Positions 26,124-36,172 of a stretch of DNA of 64,000 nucleotides are shown in pieces. Location: NCBI GenBank assembly GCA_016702415.1, contig JADJEA010000001.1, positions 415,001-479,000 of the forward strand, read 5' to 3'. How positions within the stretch are numbered: the first letter of the stretch is position 1; each line of letters begins with the position of its first letter. The notes below the pieces were generated by a model. That model had not been told where the DNA came from. It saw only the letters and a list, made by a program, of their open reading frames with translations, and did not search any database. The position numbers and the translations under genes were made by a program. Source of the stretch: Nostocoides sp. GTDB lineage: Bacteria; Actinomycetota; Actinomycetes; Actinomycetales; Dermatophilaceae.

Positions 26124-27659
26124 TCACCTTCCGTCAGGGGACTCAGCGGCGGTGGATCCAGCCGCATCCGGTCCTGTCCCTGTGCCACGCACGCGCTTCA
26201 TCACGAGCGGGACGATGAAGATCAGGGCCATGCAGATATAGACGATGATCGCGACCGGCTCGGACCACAGGGTCGACCAGTCACCGCTAGAGAGCTGGAG
26301 CGCCTGGCGCAGCTGGTACTCGAGCCGGGGTCCGAGGATGACCGCGATGATCATCGGCAGCACCGGGAGCCCGAACCGCCGCATGAGCAGTCCCAGCAGT
26401 CCGAGGACGAGGAGAAGCAGCAGGTCGAACCACTGGAGGTTCACGGCATACGCCCCGAGGCTGGCGAAGAAGAGGATCCCGGCATACAGATAGGGCCTTG
26501 GGGTGCGCAGCAGCCTGGCCCACACCGGTGCCAGCGGCAGGTTGAGGATGAGCAGCAGCGCGTTGCCGATGAAGAGCGAGGCGATGAGCGCCCAGACGAG
26601 GTCGCCGTTCTCTTCGAACAGGGCTGGGCCAGGCTGGATCCCATATCCCGCCATCGCCGCGAGCATGATGGCCGCCGTGGCATTGGTCGGCAGGCCGAGG
26701 GACAGCATCGGGACGAGAGTGCCTGCGGCAGAGGCATTATTGGCCGCCTCCGGTCCGGCGACTCCCTCGATGGCACCCTTGCCGAACTCCTCGGGGTGCT
26801 TGGTGAGCTTCTTCTCGGTGACATAGGAGAGGAAGGTCGGGAGCTCGGCCCCACCCGCCGGCAGCGCACCAAAGGGGAAGCCGAATGCCGTGCCGCGCAG
26901 CCACGGCATCCAGGAGCGTTTCCAGTCCTCCTTGCCCATCCATGGGCGACCGACCGGGATGACCTCCAGCGGCCGACGCCGCAGGTGGGCCGCCACCCAG
27001 AGGGCCTCGCCCACGGCAAAGATCGCGACGGCGACCACGACGATGTCGATGCCGTCGGAGAGCAGCGGGACGCCGAGGGTCATGCGGTTCTGGCCGGTGA
27101 GCAGATCGGCGCCGACCAGCCCGATGGCCAGGCCCAGGAAGAGCGAGATGAAGCCGCGCAGCTTGCTCGACCCGAGGACGGCAGTGACCGCGACGAGGGC
27201 GAGCATCATGATCGCGAAATAGCTGGGAGCGCCCAGTTGCACCGCAGCCGTCGCGATGGTCGGGGCGAAGGCGACGATGAGCGCCGTGCCGATGGATCCG
27301 GCGACGAAGGAGCCGATGGCCGCGGTGGCAAGCGCCTGCGCGGCGCGGCCGGCCTTGGCCATCTTGTTGCCCTCGAGGGCCGTGATGACCGACGAGGACT
27401 CCCCGGGGGTGTTGAGCAGGATCGAGGTCGTCGACCCGCCGTACATGCCGCCGTAGTAGATGCCGGCGAACATGATGAAGGCGCTGGCCGGCTCGACGTT
27501 GTAGGTGATCGGCAGCAGCAGCGCCACGGTCATGGCCGGTCCGATGCCCGGGAGCACCCCGACGGCGGTGCCCAGCAGGACGCCGATGCAGGCGAAGAGC
27601 AGGTTCATCGGGGTGAGGGCAGTGGCAAAGCCCTCCATCAACCCTTGCCAGGCGTCCAT
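26124..27659 (-). CDS. tctA: Tripartite tricarboxylate transporter, large permease TctA
   Basis: 511 residues, about 11-12 membrane segments. TctA family blocks are clear: GVLPGIGPAMTVALLLPITY, FAGIYYGGMYGGSTTSILLN and TPGESSSVITALEG. A cytoplasmic loop lies around GRPWMGKEDWKRS. With TctB and TctC it forms a secondary transporter for carboxylates such as citrate; the true substrate is unknown. The ATG at 27659 shares one base with the tctB stop. No frame damage. No GTATGC/GCATAC motif occurs after 26.49 kb until 32.5 kb. Confidence 0.93.
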   Translation of the reverse strand: MDAWQGLMEGFATALTPMNLLFACIGVLLGTAVGVLPGIGPAMTVALLLPITYNVEPASAFIMFAGIYYGGMYGGSTTSILLNTPGESSSVITALEGNKMAKAGRAAQALATAAIGSFVAGSIGTALIVAFAPTIATAAVQLGAPSYFAIMMLALVAVTAVLGSSKLRGFISLFLGLAIGLVGADLLTGQNRMTLGVPLLSDGIDIVVVAVAIFAVGEALWVAAHLRRRPLEVIPVGRPWMGKEDWKRSWMPWLRGTAFGFPFGALPAGGAELPTFLSYVTEKKLTKHPEEFGKGAIEGVAGPEAANNASAAGTLVPMLSLGLPTNATAAIMLAAMAGYGIQPGPALFEENGDLVWALIASLFIGNALLLILNLPLAPVWARLLRTPRPYLYAGILFFASLGAYAVNLQWFDLLLLLVLGLLGLLMRRFGLPVLPMIIAVILGPRLEYQLRQALQLSSGDWSTLWSEPVAIIVYICMALIFIVPLVMKRVRGTGTGPDAAGSTAAESPDGR

Positions 27660-28201
27660 CAGAGGATCCCGTCCAGAATGCCGGGCGGGATCGGCACCCC
27701 GAGCCCGACATAGAAGGCATAGAACGAGCCGACCGACAGCACCGCGCCGATGATCAAGTCCCGCACCGGAGTTCGGCTCCCCAGAACGTATGTCGTGCCG
27801 GCGAAGAGGAGTGCCCCCGTGATCGCCCACCCGAGGAAGGACACGAGGGCGACGTTGACGAGGACGATCGCGACGAGCTTGCCCACCGTGGCCCAGTCGG
27901 CGCGCATAGTGAGGTCGACGTCCTCGCCTCCGTCCTCCTCGGGCACGTCCCCGGCAAGGGTGCGCCAGGCCAGGATCGCCGCGAGGACGAGGCAGCCGAT
28001 GCCGATGAAGCGTGGGAAGGCGCGTGGGCCGAGCGGGTCGGACTTGGCGAAGCCGGCCACGACGTCCCAGGTGCTGATGATCGCGAAGAGTCCGACGGCG
28101 ACGAGGACGCCCACAACGACGAACTGCGACATGTCGCGGTGACGGTGTCCCACCGGGTGAGCTTCCGTCTGGTTGTCGGTGCTCAGGTTGTCTGTGCTCA
28201 T
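27659..28201 (-). CDS. tctB: Tripartite tricarboxylate transporter, small subunit TctB
   Basis: 180 residues with four hydrophobic segments and an acidic loop (DVPEEDGGEDVDL). The second segment LGPRAFPRFIGIGCLVLAAI carries the GPRxFP signature of TctB. ATG 28201 overlaps the tctC stop (ATGA). Order C-B-A with full coupling is the standard tct operon. Confidence 0.9.
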   Translation of the reverse strand: MSTDNLSTDNQTEAHPVGHRHRDMSQFVVVGVLVAVGLFAIISTWDVVAGFAKSDPLGPRAFPRFIGIGCLVLAAILAWRTLAGDVPEEDGGEDVDLTMRADWATVGKLVAIVLVNVALVSFLGWAITGALLFAGTTYVLGSRTPVRDLIIGAVLSVGSFYAFYVGLGVPIPPGILDGIL

Positions 28202-29169
28202 GCCAGTCCCAGCTCCTTCAGCGTCGTCGCCACGCGCTCGTCCTGCGCCTTGAGGAAGGTGCCGAACTCCTCACCGGTGACGAAAGCGTCGGTCCACTCA
28301 CGCTCCGCGAGCACGTCCTTCCACCCCTGGCTGTCGTGCATCTGCTGCAGCAGGTCGATGAGCTCCTGGCGTCGCTCGGTGGAGATCTCTGGTGGCGCCA
28401 GGATGCCGCGCCAGTTGGTGAAGGTCAGGGCGATGGCGGCGTCCTTCAGGGCGGGAGCATGGGCGCCTTTCTGGGCCTTCTCCCCGGAGGTGGCCAGCAC
28501 CCGGACCTTGCCCTGCTTGATCTGCTCGGTGAACTCCCCGAGGCCGGTGGTGGCCATGTCGAGCTTGGACCCGAGCAGCGCGGCGAGGATCTCGCCGCCG
28601 CCGTCATAGGGCGTGTAGTTGACGTCCGCGGGCTTGATGCCGACGGCTCTCGCGACCTCCATCGGGAAGAGGTGGTCCGGCCCGCCCGGGGAGGAACCCC
28701 CACCGACGGTCATACCCTTGACGTCGGCCTTCCACGCGGCGACGAAGTCGTCGATGCTCTTGAAGGGCGAGTCCGCCGGGACCACCACGCCCTCGACCTC
28801 CTCGATGAGGCGCGCGATCGGTGTCGCAATGGAGACCCGGGCGTCGGACTTGTTGGTGTAGACGGCCCCGACGACACCGAGCCCCATGCACTGGAGCAGG
28901 TTGTCGTTGCCGGCTTCGTTGATGAGTCGAGCCATAGCGACGGTGCCACTGGCGCCCACCACGTTGAAGACCTCGAAGCGAGGGGTGATCTTCTCCTCCT
29001 CCATCACCCTGACCGCGGTACGTCCGGTCAGGTCATAGCCGCCACCGGGTCGGTTGGGGATCATCATCCGCAGCCGTCTGCTCCCGGCATTCTCTCCGCG
29101 AGTCACCCCGCACCCGGCGAGAGTCAGGCCAGCCAGGGAGCCAGCGAGGAAGGCGCGTCGATGGACCAT
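28198..29169 (-). CDS. tctC: Tripartite tricarboxylate transporter, substrate-binding lipoprotein TctC
   Basis: 323 residues from ATG 29169, with a lipobox LTLAGC and then the TctC fold: MMIPNRPGGGYDLTGRTAV, GASGTVAMARLINEAGNDN, VGGGSSPGGPDHLF, NYTPYDGGGEILAALLGSKL. It captures the carboxylate outside the membrane and hands it to TctAB. An alternative start at 29196 adds nine residues before the signal. First gene of the operon; no clear operator was found upstream. Confidence 0.9.
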   Translation of the reverse strand: MVHRRAFLAGSLAGLTLAGCGVTRGENAGSRRLRMMIPNRPGGGYDLTGRTAVRVMEEEKITPRFEVFNVVGASGTVAMARLINEAGNDNLLQCMGLGVVGAVYTNKSDARVSIATPIARLIEEVEGVVVPADSPFKSIDDFVAAWKADVKGMTVGGGSSPGGPDHLFPMEVARAVGIKPADVNYTPYDGGGEILAALLGSKLDMATTGLGEFTEQIKQGKVRVLATSGEKAQKGAHAPALKDAAIALTFTNWRGILAPPEISTERRQELIDLLQQMHDSQGWKDVLAEREWTDAFVTGEEFGTFLKAQDERVATTLKELGLA

Positions 29170-29298
29170 GTCCCATGCTCTCGTAGGTTCGGCCATTGCG
29201 CACCCCTGGCAGCCTGCGGATCTCCGCAAGCGGACAGACGGACTGGCCAGGGAACCGCCACGCAGGTCACTGACGATCCGCGGATGGTCACCTGGGCG

Positions 29299-31193
29299 TC
29301 AGTCGAGGTGCGCCAGCAGTGCCTCGGTGAACGCCTCGTGGTACTGGAAGACGCCACCGTGCCCGGCCTCCGGGTAGATCACGAGGGTGCTGTTCGGGAT
29401 CCGGCGGTGCATGTCCTCGGAGAGTTCGGTGGGCACCATACGGTCGTGGTCGCCGTTGGCGATGAGGGTCGGTGCCGTGATGCGAGACAGATCCTGTGGC
29501 TGCTGCCGTCCCCACCGACGGACGGCGGAGATCTGGCGATTGAAGCCGGACACGGCCATGGGCTGGTCGCGGTCAAGAACCCGTTCGCGGAGGCGGCCGA
29601 GATAGACCCAGGCGCGGCGGCCTTCCCGGCCGGCGTGCGGGGGAAGAACAGGAACTCCTTCGCGTCGGTGCGATGAGCGAGGCCGCGCAGCATGTCCCAA
29701 TAGATGTAGGCTCCGCCGGTCTTGCGGTCGATGCCATGACCCCCTGCCGGGCCGGTCCCGGTCAGGACAAGCCTGCGGACCAGATCGGGGTCGTCCAGAG
29801 CGACCTGTTGAGCGACGAAGCCGCCGAGCGAGAAGCCGACCAGGTCGACGTGCTCAAACCCGAGGGCGGCGATCATGGCGCGGGCCGTGTCGGCCATCTC
29901 GTGGATGCTTCCTGGAACAACGCCACCCGAGCCGCCGACCCCGGCCAGCTCGAGAGCGACGACGCGGTGCCGCCTCGCCAGGGCATCGACGATGGCCGGG
30001 TCCCACTCATCGAGCGTCGCGCCGAGGTGGGTCAGCAGGACGACGGGGGTGTCGGTGAGAGGGCCGAGGTCGCGGTAGAGGAGACGGTCCCCGGCCACGG
30101 TGATGTGGCTGTTCGGGACGGTGGCCCATGTGGTGGGTCGCTCCGGGAAGTCCTGCGCCTCGGCCTCGCTCGGCATGGAGCCGGCCGGGTCGGGGCGGGT
30201 GGAGACGAGCACCTTGCCGCGGGTGCCTCCGGCGAGGACCTGGGCGATGGCGTCGAGCGTGCGCCCGAAGGGCAGGACACGGTCGACGACGGGCTTGAGC
30301 ACACCGTCATCCACCAGCCCGGCGAGGGTCGACAGGGCCGGCCCGTCGGGCTCGATGAACAGGAACCGGTAGCGCACACCGAGGGTGCGGGCCTGTCGCC
30401 GGAGACGAGCGCTCAGGACACCGAGCGCCAGCTTGACCGGCAGGGGGGCGCCGACCTGGTCGGCCAGGGCGGGGTCGGGGGTCCCGGCGATCCCGACGAC
30501 GATGCCACCGCGGCGCAGCACCCGCAGGGACCGGGCGGTGGTCTCGCCACCCTGGGTGTCCAGGACGAGGTCGACCGGGCTGGCCGCCAGGCGGGCGACG
30601 AAGTCCTCGCGCCGGTAGTCGATGACCTCGTCGGCGCCGAGAGCGCGAACGAAGTCGGCGTTGTCGCCCGACACGGTCGTGACGACGGTCGCGCCGAGGT
30701 GTTTGGCGAGTTGGACCGCGATCGACCCGACCCCGCCGGATCCGCCGTGGACGAGGACGCGCTGACCGGGCTGCACCCGGCCGAGGGTGACGAGGGCCTG
30801 CCAGGCGGTCAGTCCGACCACCGGCAGGGATGCCGCCTGGACCAGGGAGACGCTGGTCGGAGCGTGCGCGAGGGCGCCCTCGTCCACGACGGCGAACTCC
30901 GCGTAGGCACCCATCGTGACGACGCCGGTGTAGGCGATGACAGCGTCCCCCACGGCGAATCGAGCAACCCCGTCACCCACGGCGACGACCTCACCGGACA
31001 GCTCGCCGCCGGCCACGGCCGGAAGCGTCGGGTGGAAGAGCAGCTTGAACTCGCCGGCCCGGCTGCGCTCGTCGGCGTGATTGACACCCGCGGCGACCAT
31101 GCGCACCAGCACCTGGCCGGGGCCGGCGGCCGGACGGGGGACCGACACCTGTCGGAACGGGCGACCGTACTTCTCGAGGACAAAGGCTTTCAT
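29299..31193 (-). CDS. MDR-type quinone oxidoreductase fused to alpha/beta-hydrolase (one frameshift)
   Basis: From ATG 31193 (MKAFVLEKYGRPFRQVSVPR) the first ~333 residues are a zinc-free medium-chain reductase with the NADP motif HGGSGGVGSIAVQLAKHLGA. Without an intervening stop a second domain begins around Met340 (MPSEAEAQDFPERPTTW), an alpha/beta-hydrolase with oxyanion strand VVLLTHLGA, nucleophile VGFSLGGFVAQQ and catalytic Asp/His in IANGDHDRMVP and YPEAGHGG. A frameshift near 29620 separates the last third. An ATG at 30176 could also start a separate hydrolase. The start overlaps the SDR stop (ATGA). Confidence 0.75.
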
Positions 31194-32065
31194 CGCTGTG
31201 CTCCTTCGGACTGGGGGAACGGCCGAGCGTCGAGCTGGGCCAGGACGTCGAGGATTCGACGGTCCTTGGCGAGGCGGGAGTCGAGTGCGGGTGCCAGCAC
31301 ACCGCGCAGGGCCGAGACCGGGCGCCATCGCGCCGGGTGCGTGACCCGGCTGGCTCGTCGCTCCAGACCATGGACGAGAGCCGCTGCCGCGGCGTCAGCG
31401 GTGACCCGCTTGAGCATCGGCGCCGGGAGAGTCCGCAGCAGGGCCGTCACCGTGTCGTCCTCGTCGACACCGTGTTTGATCATCTCGGTGTCCACCAGGG
31501 AGAAGTAGGCCGTGAGCACCGAGACGCCCAGGTCCGCGACCTCGAGACGCAGGCCGCGTCCCAGTTGCTCGACTGCCGCCTTGCTCATCGCGTAGGGGAT
31601 TGCGCCCATACCGTTGAGGTAGGCGAAGACCGAGCTGATCAGGACGACCTGACCCCGGTTGCGCGTCACCTCTTCCATCGCGGCCGAGATCGTGTTGACC
31701 ACGCCGTTCACATTGACGTCCATGGTCCGCTCCACAGTGTGGGCGGGCATGGTGCGCAGCGTCGCGGCCGTCGGCAACAGCCCCGCGTTGGCGATCGCGA
31801 TGTCGACGCCACCGAACCGCGCCACTGACTCGGCGACGATCCGCTCGAGGGAGGCGCGGTCGCGCACATCGGCGACGCAGCCGAGAACACGCGGCTCTGG
31901 GCCGAGCGCGGCTGCCCGCTCCGGGGTGGCCGGATCGACGTCGGCGACGACCACCCTGGCTCCCTTGCGCAGCAACAGGCGGGCCGTCGCGGCACCGATC
32001 CCTCCGTTGCCGCCGGTGATGAGGACCACCTTGCCACGCAGGTCGTAGGACCTTCCGGACATCAC
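31190..32065 (-). CDS. Short-chain dehydrogenase/reductase
   Basis: 291 residues. Cofactor motif TGGNGGIGAATARLLL, NAG motif in AIANAGLLP, catalytic Ser and YAMSK (VLISSVFAYLNGMG ... PYAMSKAAVEQ). A C-terminal extension of about 60 residues follows the SDR core. It is first in a two-gene operon with the oxidoreductase-hydrolase and divergent from a TetR gene across 81 bp carrying two palindromes, so probably de-repressed by a hydrophobic ligand. Confidence 0.9.
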   Translation of the reverse strand: MMSGRSYDLRGKVVLITGGNGGIGAATARLLLRKGARVVVADVDPATPERAAALGPEPRVLGCVADVRDRASLERIVAESVARFGGVDIAIANAGLLPTAATLRTMPAHTVERTMDVNVNGVVNTISAAMEEVTRNRGQVVLISSVFAYLNGMGAIPYAMSKAAVEQLGRGLRLEVADLGVSVLTAYFSLVDTEMIKHGVDEDDTVTALLRTLPAPMLKRVTADAAAAALVHGLERRASRVTHPARWRPVSALRGVLAPALDSRLAKDRRILDVLAQLDARPFPQSEGAQR

Positions 32066-32085
32066 AACACCTCCTCGCTTTACCG

Positions 32086-32112
32086 TACGATCGTAATAGT
32101 ATGATCATACTA
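32086..32112. promoter_or_regulatory. Tandem palindromic operators
   Basis: TACGATCGTA (32086-32095) and TAGTATGATCATACTA (32097-32112) are both perfect palindromes, one base apart, in the SDR-tetR divergent space. They are related half-sites and fit binding of two TetR dimers. Confidence 0.7.
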
Positions 32113-32146
32113 GGATCTTTGGCAAGCGTGAACCAAAGGAGCGGCG

Positions 32147-32758
32147 ATGACCAGGTACACCCCAGATCACAAGGCGGCGACCCGACGCCGGTTGCTCGCC
32201 GCCTCGGCTCGGCGCTTCAAGCGCGACGGCTTGGATGGGTCCGGGATCGCCTCCCTCGTGTCGGATGCGGGTCTGACGAATGGCGCCTTCTACGGGCACT
32301 TCTCGTCGAAGGACGATCTCATCGCCACCGTTGTCGCCGACCAGCTTTCGGCCCAGGTCGCGCGACTGGAGTCGATCGCCTCCGGGGAGGACATGGCCGC
32401 CTTCATCCGGCAGTACCTCTCACCCCAGCATCGCGACGACCCGGCCGAGGGCTGCCCCTCGGCCGCCTTGCTCGACGAGATCGCCAGTCAGTCCGAGCCG
32501 GTCCGCGCGGCATACACCAAGGGAGCCGACCGAGTCATCGCCGTCCTTGCCGAGAGGCTCGCCGGCGACAACACACGAGCACGAGCCATCTCCCTGTTCA
32601 CCCTGCTCGTCTCATCGATGCAGCTGGCGCGGGCCGTCACCGAGCCCTCCCTGTCCGATGAGGTGCTCGACTCGGCATACGACTCGGCGCTGCGCATCGC
32701 CGGGCTCACGCCCGAGCCTGAGGGGTTGGCCGAGGTGCCCCTGCCCGTGCGGGAGTGA
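32147..32758 (+). CDS. TetR/AcrR-family regulator
   Basis: 203 residues. HTH: ARRFKRDGLDGSGIASLVSD, AGLTNGAFYGHFSSKDDLIA. The C-terminal domain includes EGCPSAALLDEIASQSEPVR, typical of the group that regulates adjacent SDR/reductase genes. It should bind the tandem palindromes upstream and control itself and the SDR operon. Intact. Confidence 0.9.
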   Translation: MTRYTPDHKAATRRRLLAASARRFKRDGLDGSGIASLVSDAGLTNGAFYGHFSSKDDLIATVVADQLSAQVARLESIASGEDMAAFIRQYLSPQHRDDPAEGCPSAALLDEIASQSEPVRAAYTKGADRVIAVLAERLAGDNTRARAISLFTLLVSSMQLARAVTEPSLSDEVLDSAYDSALRIAGLTPEPEGLAEVPLPVRE

Positions 32759-32845
32759 GCATGACGACCCCCCGGGGTATGCCGTGTGGCCCAGGGGCAC
32801 CGGGATCGTCACCACGAGGGATATGCGGCGCTGGTCGGTGGTCGA

Positions 32846-34039
32846 TCAGGGCAAGCCGGCCGCGGTGAACTCCTGCTGCAACCGTGGGCGACGTCGATGC
32901 TCCTGCCGCAGGTCGGCGATGAGCTGATCGACCTCGGTCGCCTGAGGGGTGTCCGAGGCAAGGCGACGCATCCGCGCGAGGCGGCGCGCGGCATACCGAT
33001 AGTTCTGTGCGTTCGCGACGCCGAGCTGGTCGATAACGAGTCGGGTGTGCATCGGCAGGGTCGCGAGCGCGTCGACCTTCTCGTATGCCGTGAGGAGGCG
33101 TGACCACAGATCCCCGTCGGTGAGGTCGAGCTCGTGCGCGAGGGTCCAGGCGAGCGCGGGCTCCCGAGGGTGGTGAGCGCGAAGGTGACCGCCTCCTCGC
33201 GGGGCACGGCGAAGGTGGGTCAGGACGTGCTCGCGCAGCTGGGGCCAGTCCGTGCCGACGGCACTGCGCAGCGCCGCGGCGTGCCCAGCCGTCGGCCAGC
33301 GATCGAAGGTCGCGCGGGTGGCGTCGACCAACGCATCCGGCCGGTGGGCGGCCACCAACTCGGCGAGGTACCGGGCCGCGGTGATCGCCTGGTGGCCACC
33401 GGTGGGATGCGCCACCGCGCGCTGGGCCCATTCGATGGCGAGGTCGTACTCGCCGATCTCGGCGAAGGCTACGGCGGTGTCCTGCAACCATGCTGGCACC
33501 CGTTGGTCGCGGGCATGCGTCGTGATGATTGCCTCGATGTCCCGGTCGAGAACGGCCAGCCGCTGGTCGTTGGAGTGGATCGTGAACCAGTCGCGCGCAT
33601 TCGGTGAGCGCCAGCTCTCACCGCGATCCGGCTCCGGCCCGAGGGTGGCGCGCCGCTCCGCCAGACGCCGCCGGTAGGCCGCCATCCCCACCTCGCCGAG
33701 GGCGGGTGCGTACCTGACCGGGTCGATGGGGAAGAAGTCGCACTCCTGGTCGAACTGGAAGGCGATCAGCCAGGTCACGAGCTTTGCCGGCGCGGCCATG
33801 GCTGGCCCGGCCGTGGCGGCGTGCAGGTCAAGGAGGCGGCGGCAGGCATCGCCGATGATCCCACTCGAGTCGTCGGCGCGCATGATGACCTTGAGGGCGG
33901 AGGCGATCGCGCGCTGGGTCACCGCGAATGCCTCGGCGGGGTCGGTGGTCGCGGCGCGCTCAAGCACGTCGACGCCCCCCTCGTCCTCGAGTTTGTCCGC
34001 CAGCCGGTTGAGGGCGGTCACCTCGACTCCCGGTCGCAC
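32846..34039 (-). CDS. DUF6880-like protein
   Basis: 397 residues starting MRPGVEVTALNRLADKLEDE. It is a helical-repeat protein with TPR-like segments (AFAEIGEYDLAIEWAQRAVA, ITAARYLAELVAAHRPDALV). I recall this as a DUF6880 family often annotated with SWIM-finger proteins; its function is unknown. Near 33160-33190 two compensating indels alter about ten residues (HLRRAPR...EPALAWTLA). The N-terminus may be incomplete, since no ribosome site is obvious and the upstream 190 bp show no extension. Confidence 0.55.
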   Translation of the reverse strand: MRPGVEVTALNRLADKLEDEGGVDVLERAATTDPAEAFAVTQRAIASALKVIMRADDSSGIIGDACRRLLDLHAATAGPAMAAPAKLVTWLIAFQFDQECDFFPIDPVRYAPALGEVGMAAYRRRLAERRATLGPEPDRGESWRSPNARDWFTIHSNDQRLAVLDRDIEAIITTHARDQRVPAWLQDTAVAFAEIGEYDLAIEWAQRAVAHPTGGHQAITAARYLAELVAAHRPDALVDATRATFDRWPTAGHAAALRSAVGTDWPQLREHVLTHLRRAPRGGGHLRAHHPREPALAWTLAHELDLTDGDLWSRLLTAYEKVDALATLPMHTRLVIDQLGVANAQNYRYAARRLARMRRLASDTPQATEVDQLIADLRQEHRRRPRLQQEFTAAGLP

Positions 34040-34227
34040 GCCGAGCGGTGGACCGCACTCGATAGGGCGGTGGCGTGCCCATTATTTTGGACCCGCCCCC
34101 GCCGGGTGTCGTCAAGATGACAAGCGCTCGCGCGCAAGATGAGCAGCTCCATGCGTTGGGCGATGCAGCGCTACCTCTTCGACTCCGCCCAACTCGCCTC
34201 GAATCGCAAGCTCACAAAGGACAACAA

Positions 34228-36172
34228 ATGACGCCGGTTGGCTTCCAGGACAAGGTCGCGTTCGTCTGGAAGGTCGCCGACAAGCTCCGCGGCACCTTCA
34301 AGCAGCACGAGTACGGCTCGGTGATGCTCCCCCTCCTCGTCCTGCGCCGCATGGACGCGGTCCTCTCACCCACCAAGGCTGCGGTCCTCGACGCCGCCAG
34401 GGCCATGCCCACCATCGGCGAGGGCCAAGCCGCCCTCCTCAAGAAGAAGGCGGGTCACCGCTTCTACAACACCTCACCACTCACCTTCGCCACACTGCTC
34501 AGCGACGACAAGACCCTCGCCGATAACCTGCGCACCTACATTCGCAGGCTCTCCCCCGAGGCGTATGCCGTCATGGAGGCTTACGACTTCGACCCCAAGC
34601 TTGAGCGCCTCGACCGGGCCGGGATCCTGTATTCCGTCGTCGCCGACTTCGCCGACCTCGACCTGCGTCCGTCCGTGGTGAGCAACGAGGCAATGGGCTA
34701 CATCTTCGAGGAGCTGCTGCGGAAGTTCTCCGAGATGAGCAACGAGACGGCCGGTGAGCACTACACCCCGCGCGAGGTCATCAGCCTTATGGTCAACCTG
34801 CTCGTCTCCGGCAAGACCGCGCAGGAGCTCACCGATAACCCCAAGCCGGTCCGCACCGTCTATGACCCGGCGGCCGGCACCGGGGGCATGCTCATGACCG
34901 CGCTTCACCACATCAAGGCGCTCAACCCGGCCGCGATCGTCAACGTCTATGGCCAGGAGCTCAACGACGAGACCTGGGCGATCGCCCAGTCCGACCTGAT
35001 GATGCAGGACACCGGGCCCGAGCGGATGCGCAATGGCAACAGCCTCACCGGCGACGCCTTCCCCACCGAGAAGTTCGACTACATCCTCGCGAACCCGCCC
35101 TATGGGGGTGGACTGGAAGGCGTATGCCGCGCCGATCAAGACCGAGCACGAGAAGCTCGGCTTCCACGGCCGCTTCGGTGCCGGCCTGCCCCGAGTCTCG
35201 GACGGGTCGTTCCTCTTCCTGCAGCACATGCTCTCCCACATGAAGCCGACCGGGTCGCGGGTCGGCATCGTCCTCTCCGGGTCGCCGCTCTTCTCCGGTC
35301 AGGCCGGGTCGGGAGAGTCGGAGATCCGCCGGTGGATCCTGGAGAACGACTGGCTCGAGGGCATCGTCGCCCTGCCGGACCAGATGTTCTACAACACCGG
35401 CATCTCGACTTACGTCTGGATCCTCACCAACGACAAGGCCGACGAAGACCGCGGCACTGTCAAGCTCATCGACGCCCGCGAGCTCGGGACCAAGATGCGA
35501 AAGTCGTTGGGCGACAAGCGCAAAGAGCTCGCACCCGCCGCCATCGAGGAGATCGCCTGCCTCTATGGGGGAGCGCGAGACGAGTTCGCTGACGACCCTC
35601 GCGTGAAGGTGCTCACAAACGAGACCTTCGGCTTCCAGCGGATCACCGTCGAGCGCCCGATGCGCCGCCGCTGGGAGGTCACCCCCGAGGCAGTGGCCAA
35701 TGAGCCGTATGCCGCGCATGCCGCCTTGGTCGGTCAGCGCTTCGAGACCGAGAAGGCGCTGCTGTCTGAGGTTGCCGGTTTGACACTGGCTCAGAAGAAG
35801 GTGTTCGCGAAGGCTTGTGCCATTGCTGATCCCGAGGCGCCGGCCGTCACGGGCCGCGGCGGGAAGGTCGAGCCGGACCCGGACCTGCGCGACCAGGAGA
35901 ACGTTCCGCTACCGGCCGGGTGGCTTGCTCTTGGCGAGCAGGAGCGCGACCAGGCACTGGTCGAGACCGCAGAAGCGCACTTGGAGAACGAGATTCGCCC
36001 CTACGTTCCCGACGCCTGGATTGACCACGCGAAGACGAAGGTTGGCTTCGAGATCCCCTTCACCCGTCAGTTCTACGTCTACACACCTCCTCGGCCGGTT
36101 GAGGAGATCGCCAAGGAGATTAAGGACCTCGAAGGCCAGATCCAGACCTGGATGAGCAGGCTAGGTCTGTGA
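34228..36172 (+). pseudogene. hsdM: Type I restriction-modification DNA methyltransferase HsdM, one frameshift
   Basis: From ATG 34228 (AAAGGA 8 nt upstream). N-terminal HsdM_N helices, then the SAM motif DPAAGTGG at residues 213-220 and the N6-adenine catalytic motif NPPY at 289-292. Directly after NPPY a GGGGG run (expected GGGG, about 35104-35108) shifts the frame; the remaining 355 residues (VDWKAYAAPIKTEHEKLGFH ... MSRLGL) continue in the next frame to 36172. Removing one G restores 647 residues. Target recognition comes from HsdS. The shift is probably a sequencing error, since the rest of the operon is intact. Confidence 0.85.
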
